Shown: one piece after another, positions 37,024 through 49,404 of the stretch | How positions within the stretch are numbered: the stretch's first letter is position 1 | How the letters are laid out: every line of letters starts with the position of its first letter | NCBI GenBank assembly: GCA_950295325.1 | Contig: OX485804.1 | Coordinates: forward strand, 67,122,033 to 67,186,032 | Source: Polytrichum commune | Lineage: Eukaryota > Streptophyta > Polytrichopsida > Polytrichales > Polytrichaceae | DNA length: 64,000 nucleotides | Direction: 5' to 3' | Program-made: the position numbers and the translations under genes | Notes under the pieces: model-generated | What the model saw: only the letters and a program-made list of their open reading frames with translations | What the model was told of the DNA's origin: nothing | The model's database searches: none

Positions 37024-37430
37024 GCCAAACGCAAGTGTTGGCATGAACGAGGGATGCTTCACGTTGATCATAGCCACGAGCTCAATCTCTAACGTCTTCA
37101 ACTCTATCAAAAATCAACATGTGAAATTTATGACTTGGAAATTTGAAGCATTTTCGAACTGTGGTGTTTGAAGCTTTTGATTTTGATTCACTTAGAATCT
37201 CAAATTATATATTATAATAAGAACCCCTTGAGGAATACTTATTAACATTCTTTAATTGCTCAATTTTCATGATGTTTTGTATTCGGCATGTGGACACAGT
37301 TCCATGCATGTTCTTGAATTGAACCTTTTTCAAGTATTATTGTGACCTCCCTATCCACTTACATACCAATCCTCATACCCACTTAAACCCAACCATCCGA
37401 CTTTTGTATCACATACATAGTGGTGGAATG
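33621..37430. other. AT-rich spacer without a gene
   Basis: Low-complexity AT-rich DNA with a C-run at about 34601-34612 and a short duplicated block (TTAGTTCGTAAG near 34149 and 34238). No frame has recognisable coding character. Confidence 0.5.
36973..37019 (+). repeat. (GA)n microsatellite
   Basis: A GA dinucleotide run of about 23 units. Confidence 0.95.
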
Positions 37431-38987
37431 TGCATGAGCCAAGCTAAAAGATTAGTATAAAGTGGCGTGGAGGTAAGACAAAGGCCACACCATAAACTTG
37501 TAAAAGTCAATATAGCCTTTGAACCTTACCAAATTGTATTTCGTATACACATGTGCACTGGGTTGGGATGCACGTGTCTGAATTAGTTTGAATACATAGT
37601 CTAGGGCCCTTGGACAAACATTCCTAGATGGAAATTTAAAAGTGATTACGTTGCTTATGATAATTATTGTGGGCTTACTTGTAGTGTGACTTACCCTTTG
37701 ATGCATTATAGTGAGGCCCATAGTATACATCATCAACATGGAACCTTGTACTTGGGGGTATTGTTTAAGCATAAATCTCTCCACACATTGTCCTACCCAT
37801 GAAACTATTTTGTAGAACACCATTAGTTTCAAAATTATATTTCTAGCTTAATAACTACAACAATGATTTTTATTTGGATCATGACATTTTCAAACAAAAA
37901 AGAATGATATCTGTTTTGGGATATAAAATAAATGTTTGAACGTTCGATTTGAAATCACTCATGTAGATCAATATAAATTGAATCTCGCGTTGTTGGAAGT
38001 CCCTCAAATGCAAATTATTCCTCATCAAATAGAACACCATTGTCTACAAAGTAGATCTCCGATGTTATATATATAATGTGGGTTGGAATACAATATGCAT
38101 CTATTGTAATATCTTTGCAATATCCTTGATGTTCTTGACGTTGATTTCCTCCTTTATAGTGTGCCCCACAATATGTTCTATAATTGTGTAGTTGAGGACA
38201 CTTTAATTATGTCATCATCTTTTTCGCTTTGTTTCATGGATGGTCACGTGAATTGGACTTGTTTGGAGGTGGGGTGTTGCAAAGGAAGATGAAGAAGGTG
38301 ATGCCATAGCTAGAGCATGGTGATGCAAACGAGCCAAAGACATAGGTGGCCATATGTTGGTCATTAGACTTCAAACCTTACCAACTCGTTGGTTCAATAA
38401 GACTTCTCGTGACTACTTAGGAACAACTCATGTCCTGATTAGTTTGAGTACTTACATAATTGAGGAGCCTTGGACAAACATTCCCAACTGAAAATTGACC
38501 AAAAATTGACTAGTTGAGGTGACTTGAATAATGGCATCATTGTTTTTACTTTGTATTATGGGTCATCACATGAGTTGGGCTTCTTCGGAATGTGCGTTAT
38601 AGAAGGAGATGGGGTAGGCGATGCCATAGCCAAAGCATGGCGACCCAACACAAGGAGGGCGAGTTGGAGGTGGATTACTTGCTAAAACTATTTTAGTTTT
38701 TGAACCTTACCAAATTGTTATTCATATGCACATGCGGAATAGGCAAGGATGGCACAAGTCTAAATTTGTTTGACTACTTACATATTGGAGAAGCCTTGGA
38801 CAAACATCCATGATTGAGATTTGGGATTTGACTTGGTAGATCGTAGCTCATTTAAGAAAATTTCACAGTGCCCCCCCCCACCAATGCACGGGGGAATACA
38901 CTAATTGTCTCATGACACTTCAATAAAGTCATCTTCATCGTCAATCTAGTTTGTATTTTGGGTTGTCAAGCGAGTTCGATGTGTTTG

Positions 38988-39663
38988 TGTAACGTAACTA
39001 CAAATATTGATGGATGATTAGATATTCTAACCACATGTGCTAGTGTGTAAGCATAGGATGATGGGAGTGAGACAAATTCCTAGTTGAAGATGAATGGACT
39101 GGAGCTAGACAACTCCAAATGGACAATATGTGCATTAGAGTTAGACAACTCCACATTTAATGCGTTGGAATTAGACCATTCCAGATTGAGAACATGTGCA
39201 CATGAGTTAGACAGCTCTCGATGAGGTGCACTAGAATCAAATAGTTCCAAATATAATACTGGATGAAATAATCAAATTGGAATTAGACAGTTCCGACTAA
39301 AAGATTCGATGGATGAATCAAGTTGGAATTAGACAGCTCCAACTAGAAGAATGTGATTGAGTTTAAAGATGGAAGAAGGTTCTAGAAGAACAAAAGATAT
39401 AGTTGTGAATATAATATTTTTACTACATGTGAAAATAGGAAGTAAAAGTAGTGCCTTTGGCATAAGAGGAAGCTCGGGGGAGGAGAGAGGATTTTTTTTG
39501 TCTCTCTCCTATGGTCAGGTGGTTGAGCTTTGACCAATATCTACTTGGTTTATGATTGTAATTAAACGTTACAAGGCAAATAAACTAAGTTCTTCAATTC
39601 ATCATTTTGATTAATAATTGTTATTATGAAAGTTGGAGGCAAACATGTGGGAGGTTTGTTACA
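38988..39663. mobile_element. Solo LTR, probably Copia-type
   Basis: A 676-bp sequence with ends TGTAAC and GTTACA, flanked by a near-perfect 5-bp duplication (GTTTG at 38983-38987, ATTTG at 39664-39668). Removing it restores a PANK2-flank repeat copy matching its neighbours. It contains an irregular minisatellite and no coding region; it is the fossil remnant of an LTR retrotransposon. Confidence 0.65.
39100..39355 (+). repeat. Irregular minisatellite inside the solo LTR
   Basis: About seven units, spaced roughly 40 bp, each containing a variant of GGAATTAGACAGCTCC. Confidence 0.75.
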
Positions 39664-40357
39664 ATTTGGAAGCAACATTACATAATGTGATGGAGAAGGG
39701 GATGCCATGATGGCCATAGCATAGTGATCCAATGCAAGGATGGCGAATCGGAGGTGGAGATGTACTAATACATCTAGACTTCAAACCTTGTAAATTCATA
39801 GTTCAAATGCATGGGTGGAACACGTCATAACGTACATATATTCAAAGTAGTTTGACTACTGACATATTATGGAGCATTCAACAAACATTCTCGATTGAAA
39901 ATTGAAAATTTGACTAAGTAGATTGTAGCTAAGGAGACTTGAATAATGTCATCACTGTCAACTTGCTTTGTATTTTGGGTCATCACGTGAGTTGGACTTG
40001 TTTGGATGTGACATTGTAGAGGGAGATGGAGAAGGCGACGCCATAACCACAATGAAAAGTGAGGAGAGTGAGATGGAGGCAAACAACTATTAATACCTTA
40101 GGCTTTGAACACAACCAACTTGTAATTTATTTCCATGGGTGCAATGGATCGGGGTCCAAACTAGTTTGAGACTCATTTGTTCCTTTGGATACACATTCAC
40201 ATGTGAAAAATAGGCTAAAATTTGACTACTTAATTGAGGAGACTTAAATGATGTCATCATTCTCAAAATTGCTTTGTAATTTGGATCATCACGTGAGTTG
40301 GACTTGTTCAAAGAATGTGTTACAAAAATAAATTGAGAAGGTGATGTCATAGCCATC

Positions 40358-40524
40358 ACTTTACACTATATCCCATGACCAAGGCTTTTAAAAATAATGT
40401 GATTTTTTCAAGATTTCATCACAAGAGTTGAGCTTGATCATGGTCTTTGAACCGTTGACATGACCACGAGAAATCCTAAATCATTTTTTTCTCGTGGCCC
40501 TTGGTAAAGTGTGTAAAATGACCT
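40358..40524. mobile_element. Short MITE with CACTTTACACT ends
   Basis: The left end CACTTTACACTATATCC is inverted against the right end (reverse complement TTTTACACACTTTACC), with CCATGACCAAGG and CCTTGG blocks paired further in. Related ends occur at 15313-15815. It interrupts the array upstream of PANK2. Confidence 0.5.
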
Positions 40525-40740
40525 TACTTATTGGAGGAGCCTTAGACATTTGGACAAACATTCCCAAGTGAAAATTGGAAATTGACCACTTATTAGGTAG
40601 ACCGTAGTCAAGGAGACTTGAATATATAATGCCAATCGTTAGGAGCTTCCTTTTCTATTTTTGGTCGTCATGTGAATTGGGTTTGTTCGGAGGCGAGCGT
40701 TGCAGAGGGAGATGAAGAAGACGACGCCATAGCCAGAGGC

Positions 40741-43700
40741 ATGGCGACCCAAGGCGAGGAGGGCGAGGCCGAGGTGGAGGTGGGCACACGCACACCCCCG
40801 CTTCCACGACCACTACTAGATGTGAGCGGTGCAGCGATCCAGGGGTCACGAGAGGACAAGAATCCGAGCATTCTGCTACCAAACCAGAGCGAGGACATCT
40901 CACATTTCGCAATCGACCTCGGCGGCTCGCTCATCAAGCTCGTCTACTTCTCGCGGAGCGCAGACACGTCGAGCTCGAGCTCCACCTCCAGCTCGGCGGT
41001 CACCACAACAGTACAATCACCGGTGCGGAAGAAGAAGTCTTCGGCGTATCTGAAACGTGCAGGGTTCCTCGCAGGGTTACATCGCTGTGGGGTTTTCCCA
41101 ATTCTCGGTGGCCGGTTGCATTTCGTGAAGTTCGAGACCAGCAAAGTGGACGATTGCTTGGAGTTTATTGAGTCTAAGAGGCTGCATTTGTGCAACGATG
41201 GCGAGTCCAAGGCCATGGCTGAGGATTCCCCCCAGGGGGCGCAAAATGGTATCATCAAAGCTACCGGAGGGGGAGCATTCAAGTACGCAGATTTGTTTAA
41301 GGAGAGGTTGGGGGTGACGATTGACAAGGAAGACGAGATGGGGTGTTTGGTTGCGGGGTTGAATTTCTTGTTACGAGCCATCAGGGATGAGGCTTTCACG
41401 CATCTGGAAGGGCAGAAGCAGTTTGTGCAGATTGACCAGAGTGATCTTTACCCCTACTTGTTGGTCAACATTGGCTCCGGGGTGAGCATGATCAAAGTGG
41501 ATGGTGAGGGGCAGTATGAGCGAGTGAGCGGGACGAATGTGGGTGGCGGGACGTTCTGGGGGTTAGGCAGGTTACTTACCAAGTGCAAGAGCTTCGATGA
41601 GATTTTGGAGCTTAGCCAGGGCGGGGATAATAGTGCAATTGACATGCTGGTTGGGGACATCTATGGTGGATTGGATTACTCCAAAATTGGTCTCTCGGCA
41701 TCCACCATAGCCTCCAGCTTTGGGAAAGTGATTGCTGAGAACAAAGATTTATCTGACTACAGGAGGGAGGACATAGCTCTATCTCTTCTGCGTATGATTT
41801 CATATAACATTGGGCAGATTGCGTACTTGAATGCGTTGCGGTATGGGTTGAAGCGCATCTTCTTTGGCGGGTTCTTCATCCGTGGGCATGCGTACACCAT
41901 GGACACCATGTCGTTTGCCATCCGGTTCTGGTCCAAAGGGCAGGCGCAGGCCATGTTTCTTCGTCACGAGGGTTTCCTTGGCGCTCTGGGTGCCTTCTTG
42001 AGCTATGACAAGCATGGACTTTCCAATCTCACCTCTCACCAATGCGTGGAGCGGTTTCCCATGGGTGCTCCCTATGCAGGAGGAGGGATTTATGGGCCTC
42101 CAATTCGTGACCTAAATGGCAAAATCACATGGATGGAGAAATTTGTTTCCAAAGGCACCGAGATTACTGCCCCAATTCCCACTTCTTACCCTACCACAAC
42201 CGGTCTGGGAGGGTTCGAGCGGCCCCTCGCACGCTCTACCTCGTTGCGGTCGGATTCCAGTGCGGCCCTCAATGTTGGTGTGCTTCATCTTGTGCCCTCT
42301 CTGGAGCCTTTCCCTCTCCTGGCGGATCGTCAGGCTTATGAGCCCAACACGGTGGATTTGAGTGAGCAGCTGGAACGAGAGTACTGGCTCAAGGTGCTTG
42401 CTGACAATCTTCCTGACCTGGTTGAGAAGGCAGTGGCGAGTGAGGGAGGCACTGAAGATGCTAAGAGGCGAGGTGATGCATTTGCAAGGGCGTTCATGGC
42501 GCACTTGGCCAGGTTGGTTCTCATCTGTCTCTCTCTGTTGGTCGACTCTGAAGGTATGTGGTCCTTATGTGGTCACTTTTCTCAATTGGACACCTACAGT
42601 ATGTTCGATATTTAGAACGGACATGAAAAAGTCATGTGATACGATGACATTATACTATGTCCTCAAAGAGAAAAAGAAACTTCATTATGACCTCTTAGAA
42701 CTTTAATTTGCAGCTCGACTCTGATTCTGGAACTTGAAATGACAGCCTTTGTGATTTGCATTTCGCAATGGACGAGACAATTCCCGATCAATCCAACTGC
42801 CAAAATTGTCTGTGGAGTCGGAAGTGGCCACAATAGGGCCACAGACTTTATGATCCTTACCCTTGTTCCTGATGCGGGGACACCATCCATCAGGGGAAAG
42901 GTGAAATAAATGTTACAATATTCTACTACAAATCCATGGTCTCCATTTTTGGGCAGTAGTTACTTGGAGCTGATTTTGGTTTTGCTTTGTGGACAGGTTG
43001 CGTGAAGAGCCTGCAGCGTACGGAAAACTTGGGTTAGCCAACTTGTTGGATATGCGGGAAGAATGTCTTCGAGAGTTTCATTTTAGGGATGTGTATCTTG
43101 CAATAAAGCAGAGGGAAAACGAAGCTTCATTAGCTGTACTACCAGACCTTCTTGCCGAGCTTGACAGCCTTGCACCTCCTGAAAGACTCCTGGCACTTAT
43201 TGAGGGTGTTTTGGCAGCAAATATTTTTGACTGGGGTTCCCGGGCATGTGTGGAACTTTATCACAGTGGAACAATCCTTGAAATATACAGGATGAGTCGC
43301 AACAAGATGAAACGGCCGTGGAGAATCGACAATTTTGACTCTCTCTGTGAGAGGATGATTGGCAGCAACAGTGGGAAAGGGGCACCTAAACCCTACAAGC
43401 GTGCACTCATGTTTGTAGACAATTCAGGAGCAGACATTGTGCTTGGGATGCTTCCATTGGCTCGAGAGCTTCTGAGGAGAGGTACTGAAGTTGTGTTAGT
43501 GGCGAATTCGCTTCCTGCGATTAATGATGTCACAGCTCTGGAGCTGCCAAGCATTGTTGCAGCTGCTGCGAAGCATTGTGAGACTCTGCGAAGGGCAGCC
43601 ACTGTTGGTGGCCTGTTACTGGACGTGCTGGATGATGGTGTGTTTCTTTCTCTTTGATTTGTGAGACCCAATTTGGTTGCTTCACTTTTACTCTTCGTGA

Positions 43701-44277
43701 ATACCTAATGAGCATCGCAGGGCTTCCAGTGAACTTATTTTCTACAGATCCAAGTATTGACAGGCATGAAGTGAATTTTTTGATCTGTTCATGCACTGGC
43801 AGTGTAGACCCTCATGTGATATTCCTGCTCAATGAGTACAGTCAGTACCTTGGTTTGACATTTGCACTGAAGGCCAATTTCTTTCAGGATTGATACAATG
43901 CTTCTGACTTGCAGATGAATCATGTGAACATGCATTTCACATTGCCGTATGACTGACCTGGTTTTTGTGTTGGTGGTGTAGGTCTGCCAGGAAGTGATTT
44001 AGCGTCCGTTCCTTTCTTGACAGTTGTTGAAAATGGATGCGGAAGCCCATGCATCGATTTCCGACAAGTTAGTTCAGATGTGGCTACCATGGCCGATGAC
44101 ACAGACCTGATTGTGTTGGAAGGCATGGGCCGTGCACTGCACACAAATTACAATGCCAAATTTAAATGCGATGTCTTGAAGCTGGCCATGGTAAAGAACC
44201 AGCGCCTGGCAGAGCAGATCATTAAAGGATCCATTTATGATTGTGTATGTAGGTTTGAGCCAGCAGAATCAGCTTAG
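40741..44277 (+). CDS. PANK2: Pantothenate kinase 2 with C-terminal DUF89 domain
   Basis: Three exons, 40741-42512, 42997-43637 and 43982-44277, join in phase 2 and phase 1 to 902 residues; Arabidopsis PANK2 has 901. It phosphorylates pantothenate, the first step of CoA synthesis. The kinase part runs from FAIDLGGSLIKLVYFSR (about residue 56) through KEDEMGCL (about 195-202, which I align with the catalytic Glu region of PANK1-3), NIGSGVSMIKVDGEG and RVSGTNVGGGTFWGLGRLL to FLGALGAFLSY. The Arg before VSGTNVGGG, lost in kinase-dead human PANK4, is present. The DUF89 part has VDNSGAD (about 732) and LEGMGRALHTNYNAKF (about 849), the metal-binding landmarks of that phosphatase family. Start is the ATG at 40741; the frame is open further 5' but without ATG. 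The 5' end is duplicated in an upstream array. Confidence 0.97.
42690..42870. repeat. Dispersed repeat in PANK2 intron 1, shared with the TPK intron
   Basis: Blocks such as GCCAAAATTGTC, GGAGTCGGAAGTGGCC and ACAATAGG match 55375-55545 in the second intron of the K+ channel gene, in the same order and on the same window strand. Confidence 0.6.
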
Positions 44278-44893
44278 TAGAGCTCGTTTAGGTCTCCTGA
44301 AACTCTTGTCTATTGACAATCGATGTAATGCACCCTCAGTAAGATATGTATCAAATTGCTGCTGAGATCCTTGGGACCAGAGATTCTATAATATCCCCAA
44401 GTCCTCATTGGAGAGGTTAGAGTTGAGGCCCACAGTTATATAATCAGGGCCCTGGTTGTGCAGGTATATTTCATACATAAACTTGTCGTCATTCTTTTTC
44501 AGTGCGCATGTTGTTGCATGTTTCTATATTGTTATTCTCTATGTTGGTCAGTGCAAATGACACTTCTGAAATTTCATGCCTTGTGTTTGATTCCATTGTA
44601 GTACACCGCAACACAGTACATTGTAGTGCTTTAGGAAGTGCTTTAAGTTACCATTGTGACGAGGAATCAAAACACTTTGAGTTGACCTGGACCTTTAATA
44701 CTTCAATCATAGTGCTGCACTTTTTGTGCAGCAGAAACCATATTTGAGTGGATTGGATCATTGTCAGATGGTGAGCCATATACTTGGAGAATTGATGTAA
44801 CTTAACTTCTGTTTAGTTCTACAGCTTTTTACAGCAAATACCATTTTGTAAGTATGGTATTTGTAAGCTGGAAGTGCGTTTTTATGTTCTATA

Positions 44894-47219
44894 CTGTTCT
44901 CCCTCTGTAGTATGACAGGTTTGGGAAACACAAAAAATGTCGTATTATCGAGGTGTCGTCTTTCTCGTTAATATGACAAGTGGTGTAAAATTGTTGTCTT
45001 ATTGAGGGAATACAAAAACATAAGCAATATGAGCTTAAAAATATATACGACGAGTTTAAGCAATATAGATTGTATGAAATAATAACTTATAAATCCAAAC
45101 AAATACAAGTATTCTCAAGAACTCTTGAAATAGGAATTCAAAGATCTTTGGTGTTGCCTACCTAAGTTAGCAATGGTCATCTTATCTAATTTCCCTACTA
45201 GCTTTTGAAAACTAATAATTTCATTAACACCAAAATGTAAAGGGTTGTCTAATAAGAAATTAGACAACAATGATGCATGACGTTTAGCATCACTAAACTT
45301 TATTGTAGGTGGAGCAACATCATCCACATCTACTGAATGTAGATCAACATTAAGAGCAAAGCCTTGTGCATACTTGATTCCCAAAGTAGCATCCACCAAC
45401 TCATCAATACTCAATTCTAGCTCAATAATCTCTTCCCCTTCCATCTGAATGTAAGTCTTGTTTGACATCTCATCATCACCCAATTGCAACTTTGAAATTA
45501 GAGCACCAAGTTCATTTGATTCTTCTTGCATTTTGTTCTTCTCCTTCTCATCAACTAGGGCAAAATCAACATTCCATGTTGTAGGTAATATACGTGCCAT
45601 TCTCCAACAATTCCAAACTATCTATGCATCCAACTCACTCCATACTTCATAACTCCACATGATAGCATGTTTGATGTTGGGCACCACCTTCCTTAAGTCC
45701 TTCAATGTAGCATCATCATATTGTAGCACCATAGTTGGGTCGTGCACCTCGAAATGAATATTTATTTATTTTTTGAAAAATAAGGTTCTTCAACTAAAAA
45801 TGTAATTTATGATATTTTGTCAGTCCTATGATTTAATTTTCTTTTTCTTTTTCTTTTTTGGTAAGGTCCAGTAGTACTTGAAGTAGGTTGGTGTTTTTTT
45901 CATTCATTTGTGGCGGCTTCTTGGCCTTAAACCTAAGTATCCACCTTAACCTTACTTAGTGTGGCTCTTGTTTGTCTTTGCATTGTGTATGTGTTATGTC
46001 TTTTGTATGTATTTGCACTTTGACATGTGTGAGAAGAATGTTAGAAATGGCCCCAAAACAATGACGGGTTGATTTTGCTTTTATCCCTACTAGCAAGGAG
46101 GAGAGGGAGATGGACATAGGAAAAGAGTTTGTCGCTTTGAGTGAGCAGGGTGTCGAGCCATTAACACGTTAGCATGCAACCTCTTAGGGTGCGTTGATGT
46201 GGTTGGAGCTTAGAAGAGTCCAAAATTTCCATTAATTAGTTATTTTCCTAATATATTTTTTCACTTATTCGTTTGATTGGGTTCACAATTTCCAATTTTT
46301 TTTTGGTTTTTTTTTTGGGAATTATTTCTGCACGAACCATCTATGGTGCTATGGTATTGTGATAAAACCCACTGCAAAAGTTTCTTTTGGTACTAAATTT
46401 TGAAAGATGCTATTATACCTTAATCCAAAGGTTGAACTACGCTTGTAACATTGGGAGGAAGGAATACCAAAGTCATGTTGCTCAATTCCAAGGTTAAAAA
46501 ACCACGAGACTTACCAACTCTGGCAGAGCTAACAACCTGTGAGGATACATTATCCAAAATCATCGTCACCTTTCAATTTTGGCCTTCGAACTAATTGTTC
46601 AGCTACAAAATCCAAGCTTCAAAAATATCCCCTTACATCCAAGCTGTTTTATTTGAGTGCCACCGAACATACTCATGAGGCTGCCACCTTCCAAAACATC
46701 GTGGTTGCTTAGACGTATAAATCACAAGCAACTTCAATTCATCAGTCCCAGTTGAATTAACATCAAGAGCAAGTGTTACACACTCCTTCTATTACTTCCA
46801 ACCCTCCACCGTCCCTTGTGCTAATGTTTTATTAGGATGTGCTCTGAAATACAATCCAGTCTCATCCATGTTGTAAACATCTTTAGGCTCATAATTTGAC
46901 AAAAGAATAGGAAGGAGGCCACTCTAACCCTAACCATGTCCATTCTACACTAGTAACCCTAACTATCATTAAGTTCCCAATGATGAGTGAAGCTCTTAAG
47001 TAGTTCCCACGTAAAAATGGATGTATTTTAAATGTGCATAACATAAATGAACGGAATTTTAGCATTACTTACCTCTTTAGTATGACAAAACGGAGATTCT
47101 AAATGTCGCATTATCGAATGTCGTGGTCATATAAAAGAAAGAGCTTTGAACTAAAAAGTTTGTGTCATAACATCGAGGGTGTCGTATAAAACGAGTGTCG
47201 TATTAAGGACATTAGACTG
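44894..47219 (-). mobile_element. pogo/Tigger-like DNA transposon relic (Tc1/mariner superfamily)
   Basis: On the minus strand, at about 46900-46400, broken frames read YNMDETGLYFRAHPNKTLA, then KQPRCFGRW, YVRWHSNKTAW, a metal-site ILDNVSS, and FLPPNVTSVVQPLD. These are the ordered landmarks of the DDE_1 domain of pogo/Tigger transposases. A downstream open piece at 45115-45600 is the C-terminus. TA dinucleotides flank the proposed ends (44892-44893 and 47220-47221), whose terminal repeats are diverged (CTGTTCTCC against CAGTCTAAT, sharing a TACGAC/TATGAC block). The transposase has several stops and frameshifts, so this is an old inactive copy. It lies just downstream of PANK2. Confidence 0.75.
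45115..45600 (-). pseudogene. C-terminal piece of a pogo/Tigger-like transposase
   Basis: A 161-residue acidic frame. The sequence just upstream in the same frame reads IKHAIMWSYEVWSELDA, then a TAG, then IVWNCWRMARILP, which fits the helical region and the NCW...LP motif that follows the DDE domain in Tigger-like proteins. The catalytic region lies further upstream in broken frames. Confidence 0.65.
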
Positions 47220-47434
47220 TAGTGTGTCCAGTGACCTATTTGTGCTATTTTGTAAAGGATTGGGTTTTTTGTAGTAGAAATACACAGCACCACCCGACTT
47301 CAAAGGGTAACCCAGGTCTGGGTATTTGATGCCGGTTTTCACTTTGAAGTTTGGAAATGTCAAGAGTCTTGTATAGCAAGCCCGTACGTTAGTTTGGTGC
47401 ATGAATTTGCCATATTTTGGATAATTTACACATA

Positions 47435-47859
47435 AGGTAGAAATACCATAACCTGTTAACCACCCTCTAGCCGTGCACTAGACTGCCGTCATAATGGTGA
47501 AGTGCCATTTCTGAAATCGATCATGGCTCGGCGGCAACTTTAATGCGTGCACACTTAGTGCAACCAATGGGAGTCAAGTGTTAATGTACTCATGAGGTAA
47601 CCGATTTAGGCGATGTTCCGTATGGAAATGCAGATTTCCATGTTCGGTGTAGGGAGAATCTAGTGAACCAGTAGGGGTTTGGACAACTTTCCACTTTGAA
47701 AAATTGTAGCATTTTTTGTATAGGGCAGAAAAGTATGAAACAACTTGCATTCTTCATGAATCCTTCTCGTCTACCTTGGAATTTTATCTCATGATTGTCA
47801 GACCAGATCTTCAATGCGATAAAATCACCTTATTTTCATGGGTTATGATATTTCTACCT
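47435..47859. mobile_element. Stowaway-like MITE with TA target site
   Basis: Terminal inverted repeats AGGTAGAAATACCATAACC (left) and AGGTAGAAATATCATAACC (right, reverse complement) differ at one base. TA flanks both ends (47433-47434 and 47860-47861). 425 bp, non-coding. Confidence 0.75.
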
Positions 47860-48108
47860 TATATAGAGGAGACGGGTGTTTCATCACCCCAGTGATAGTG
47901 GTTGCCAGTGGGACACTCAAGACCTGGGTTGCCAGTGGGACACTCAAAACCTGGGTACATTGAAGGGGAAAAAGGGATGCCCACCATGTTCTTTCATGTG
48001 CACTTTCCTCCACCCCGACATATTCTTCTCCCGGGACTTTAGAGCTTGTGAGGTGTTTGTGTGGGTTCTTTTTACACATTATGATACTATGTGAGCTTTC
48101 AACTCTAA

Positions 48109-48525
48109 GAGCGTCCCCACCAGACCGGGCATGGGGCATGCCAACGTCAAAAATGGGGCATTCTGGGTTCTTAGGTGGTGGTACTGGCATAAATTGAGCC
48201 CCACCAATGTCCGGTCCCCCATAATTTAGAACCGGCCCGGGTATAGGAAAGACCTTCCCCCGCCATAAATGGTTCATATAATGGCCCTCCTCCAGCCCGC
48301 CAAGAGATTGCTTTAATATCAAATACACCGATATCCTACTTTATCCCATGTCAGATAATAGGTGTCGTTGTCTTATTGATTGCTTCCTAATTATACCGGG
48401 GGTATGCCTAGGCTTTGATGGGCTTTGACTCAAGATGAGCTGCCCCGCCCAAGATGGAGGGCTCCCCAAAGGTATAAAATATTATATACTCTATTTGGCG
48501 TGTACCCGATTTGTTGGGGATGCTC
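48109..48525. mobile_element. Tourist-like MITE (PIF/Harbinger), TAA target duplication
   Basis: Ends GAGCGTCCCCACCAGACC and, reverse complemented, GAGCATCCCCAACAAATC are inverted repeats. TAA is duplicated at 48106-48108 and 48526-48528. 417 bp; the GC-rich interior has no credible gene. Confidence 0.75.
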
Positions 48526-48979
48526 TAAATCATACTAGAATACATATACAAGGTCCTCAACCATTTAATCCTTTTGACTTTTAGCCAATACAATCATGAC
48601 ATAACTAAGCCTCATGTTCCCAAATGTGTTCCAAATGAAAGTGATGTCATGTCTCATGGGAGCATGGTGTTGAATTAAGATTGCACATGCTATTCAACAA
48701 TAAATCACAACATGTTTATTTCCAGCTTATGGCCAAATTGTTCTCCTGCCTAGAGAGTAAGTTGTAGGTGGAGCTTAGCAATGTCTTTTATTTTTATCTT
48801 TTATTGGGATAGAAGACCAACAAGCCAATGTTAAAAAGATTAATTGACACAAAGGTACACCCACTTTCGAGGGAAGGCATGGCCCCTCGAGTGTGTCACA
48901 TTGCCATGTAAAGAGAACCAAACACAAGCCTATCACGGACAACTCACCCCCACAACACCCACCCACCACAACCTAGGAT

Positions 48980-49404
48980 ACTACACTAAATAACGTTGTT
49001 AGTGTCATATGGTATTTTCAGTCCTGTGGTAATATTTTTAATGACACTTCTTATGAATAAGTTTATAAGTATTGTCATCCCAACTTACTTTTAGTTCATC
49101 CAAATGTCAATTATTGAAACAAGGTTTGGTGTATTTTGCATCCTAACATTTATGTAATGAAAGATTGTCGTGTGTGATTGAAATCTGGATGTAAGATTAC
49201 TTAGTAAAATCACTTATGTAAAATCACTTATTAAGTGACAGTAATTGCAATATTGTGAATCTATAATGCCCACATGTTTTTACAAGGAATGTAAAATAAC
49301 ATTACGTTTACATTTAGTGTTGGTGATACTACACGGGTGGTTTCAAATTAGTATTGAGCAAGACAAATAGAATTGGTGATACTAAATACAATATTTAGTG
49401 TAGT
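48980..49404. mobile_element. MITE with ACTACACTAAATA inverted ends
   Basis: A perfect 13-bp terminal inverted repeat, ACTACACTAAATA, closes a 425-bp AT-rich element. A diverged copy in opposite orientation lies at 21218-21606. CACTA-type ends with TA on both sides are one reading, but no clear 3-bp duplication is seen, so the superfamily is open. Confidence 0.65.

Larger units (their letters stand above)
37436..40740 (+). repeat. Degenerate tandem array of the PANK2 5' end
   Basis: The sequence immediately before and across the PANK2 start (TTGGTCGTCATGTGAATTGG, GGAGATGAAGAAGACGACGC, CATAGCCAGAGGCATGGCGA) recurs upstream in diverged copies ending near 37480, 38345, 38690, 39770, 40080 and 40350. 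Each copy carries the order GCCTTGGACAAACATTCC, GGAGACTTGAATAATGTCAT, GTCATCACGTGAGTTGGAC, GATGCCATAGCC. The copy at about 38630 still has the ATGGCGACCCAA start context. Copies resemble the real gene only up to about codon 15. One is split by a solo LTR (38988-39663); a MITE (40358-40524) sits between the last two. Confidence 0.75.
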
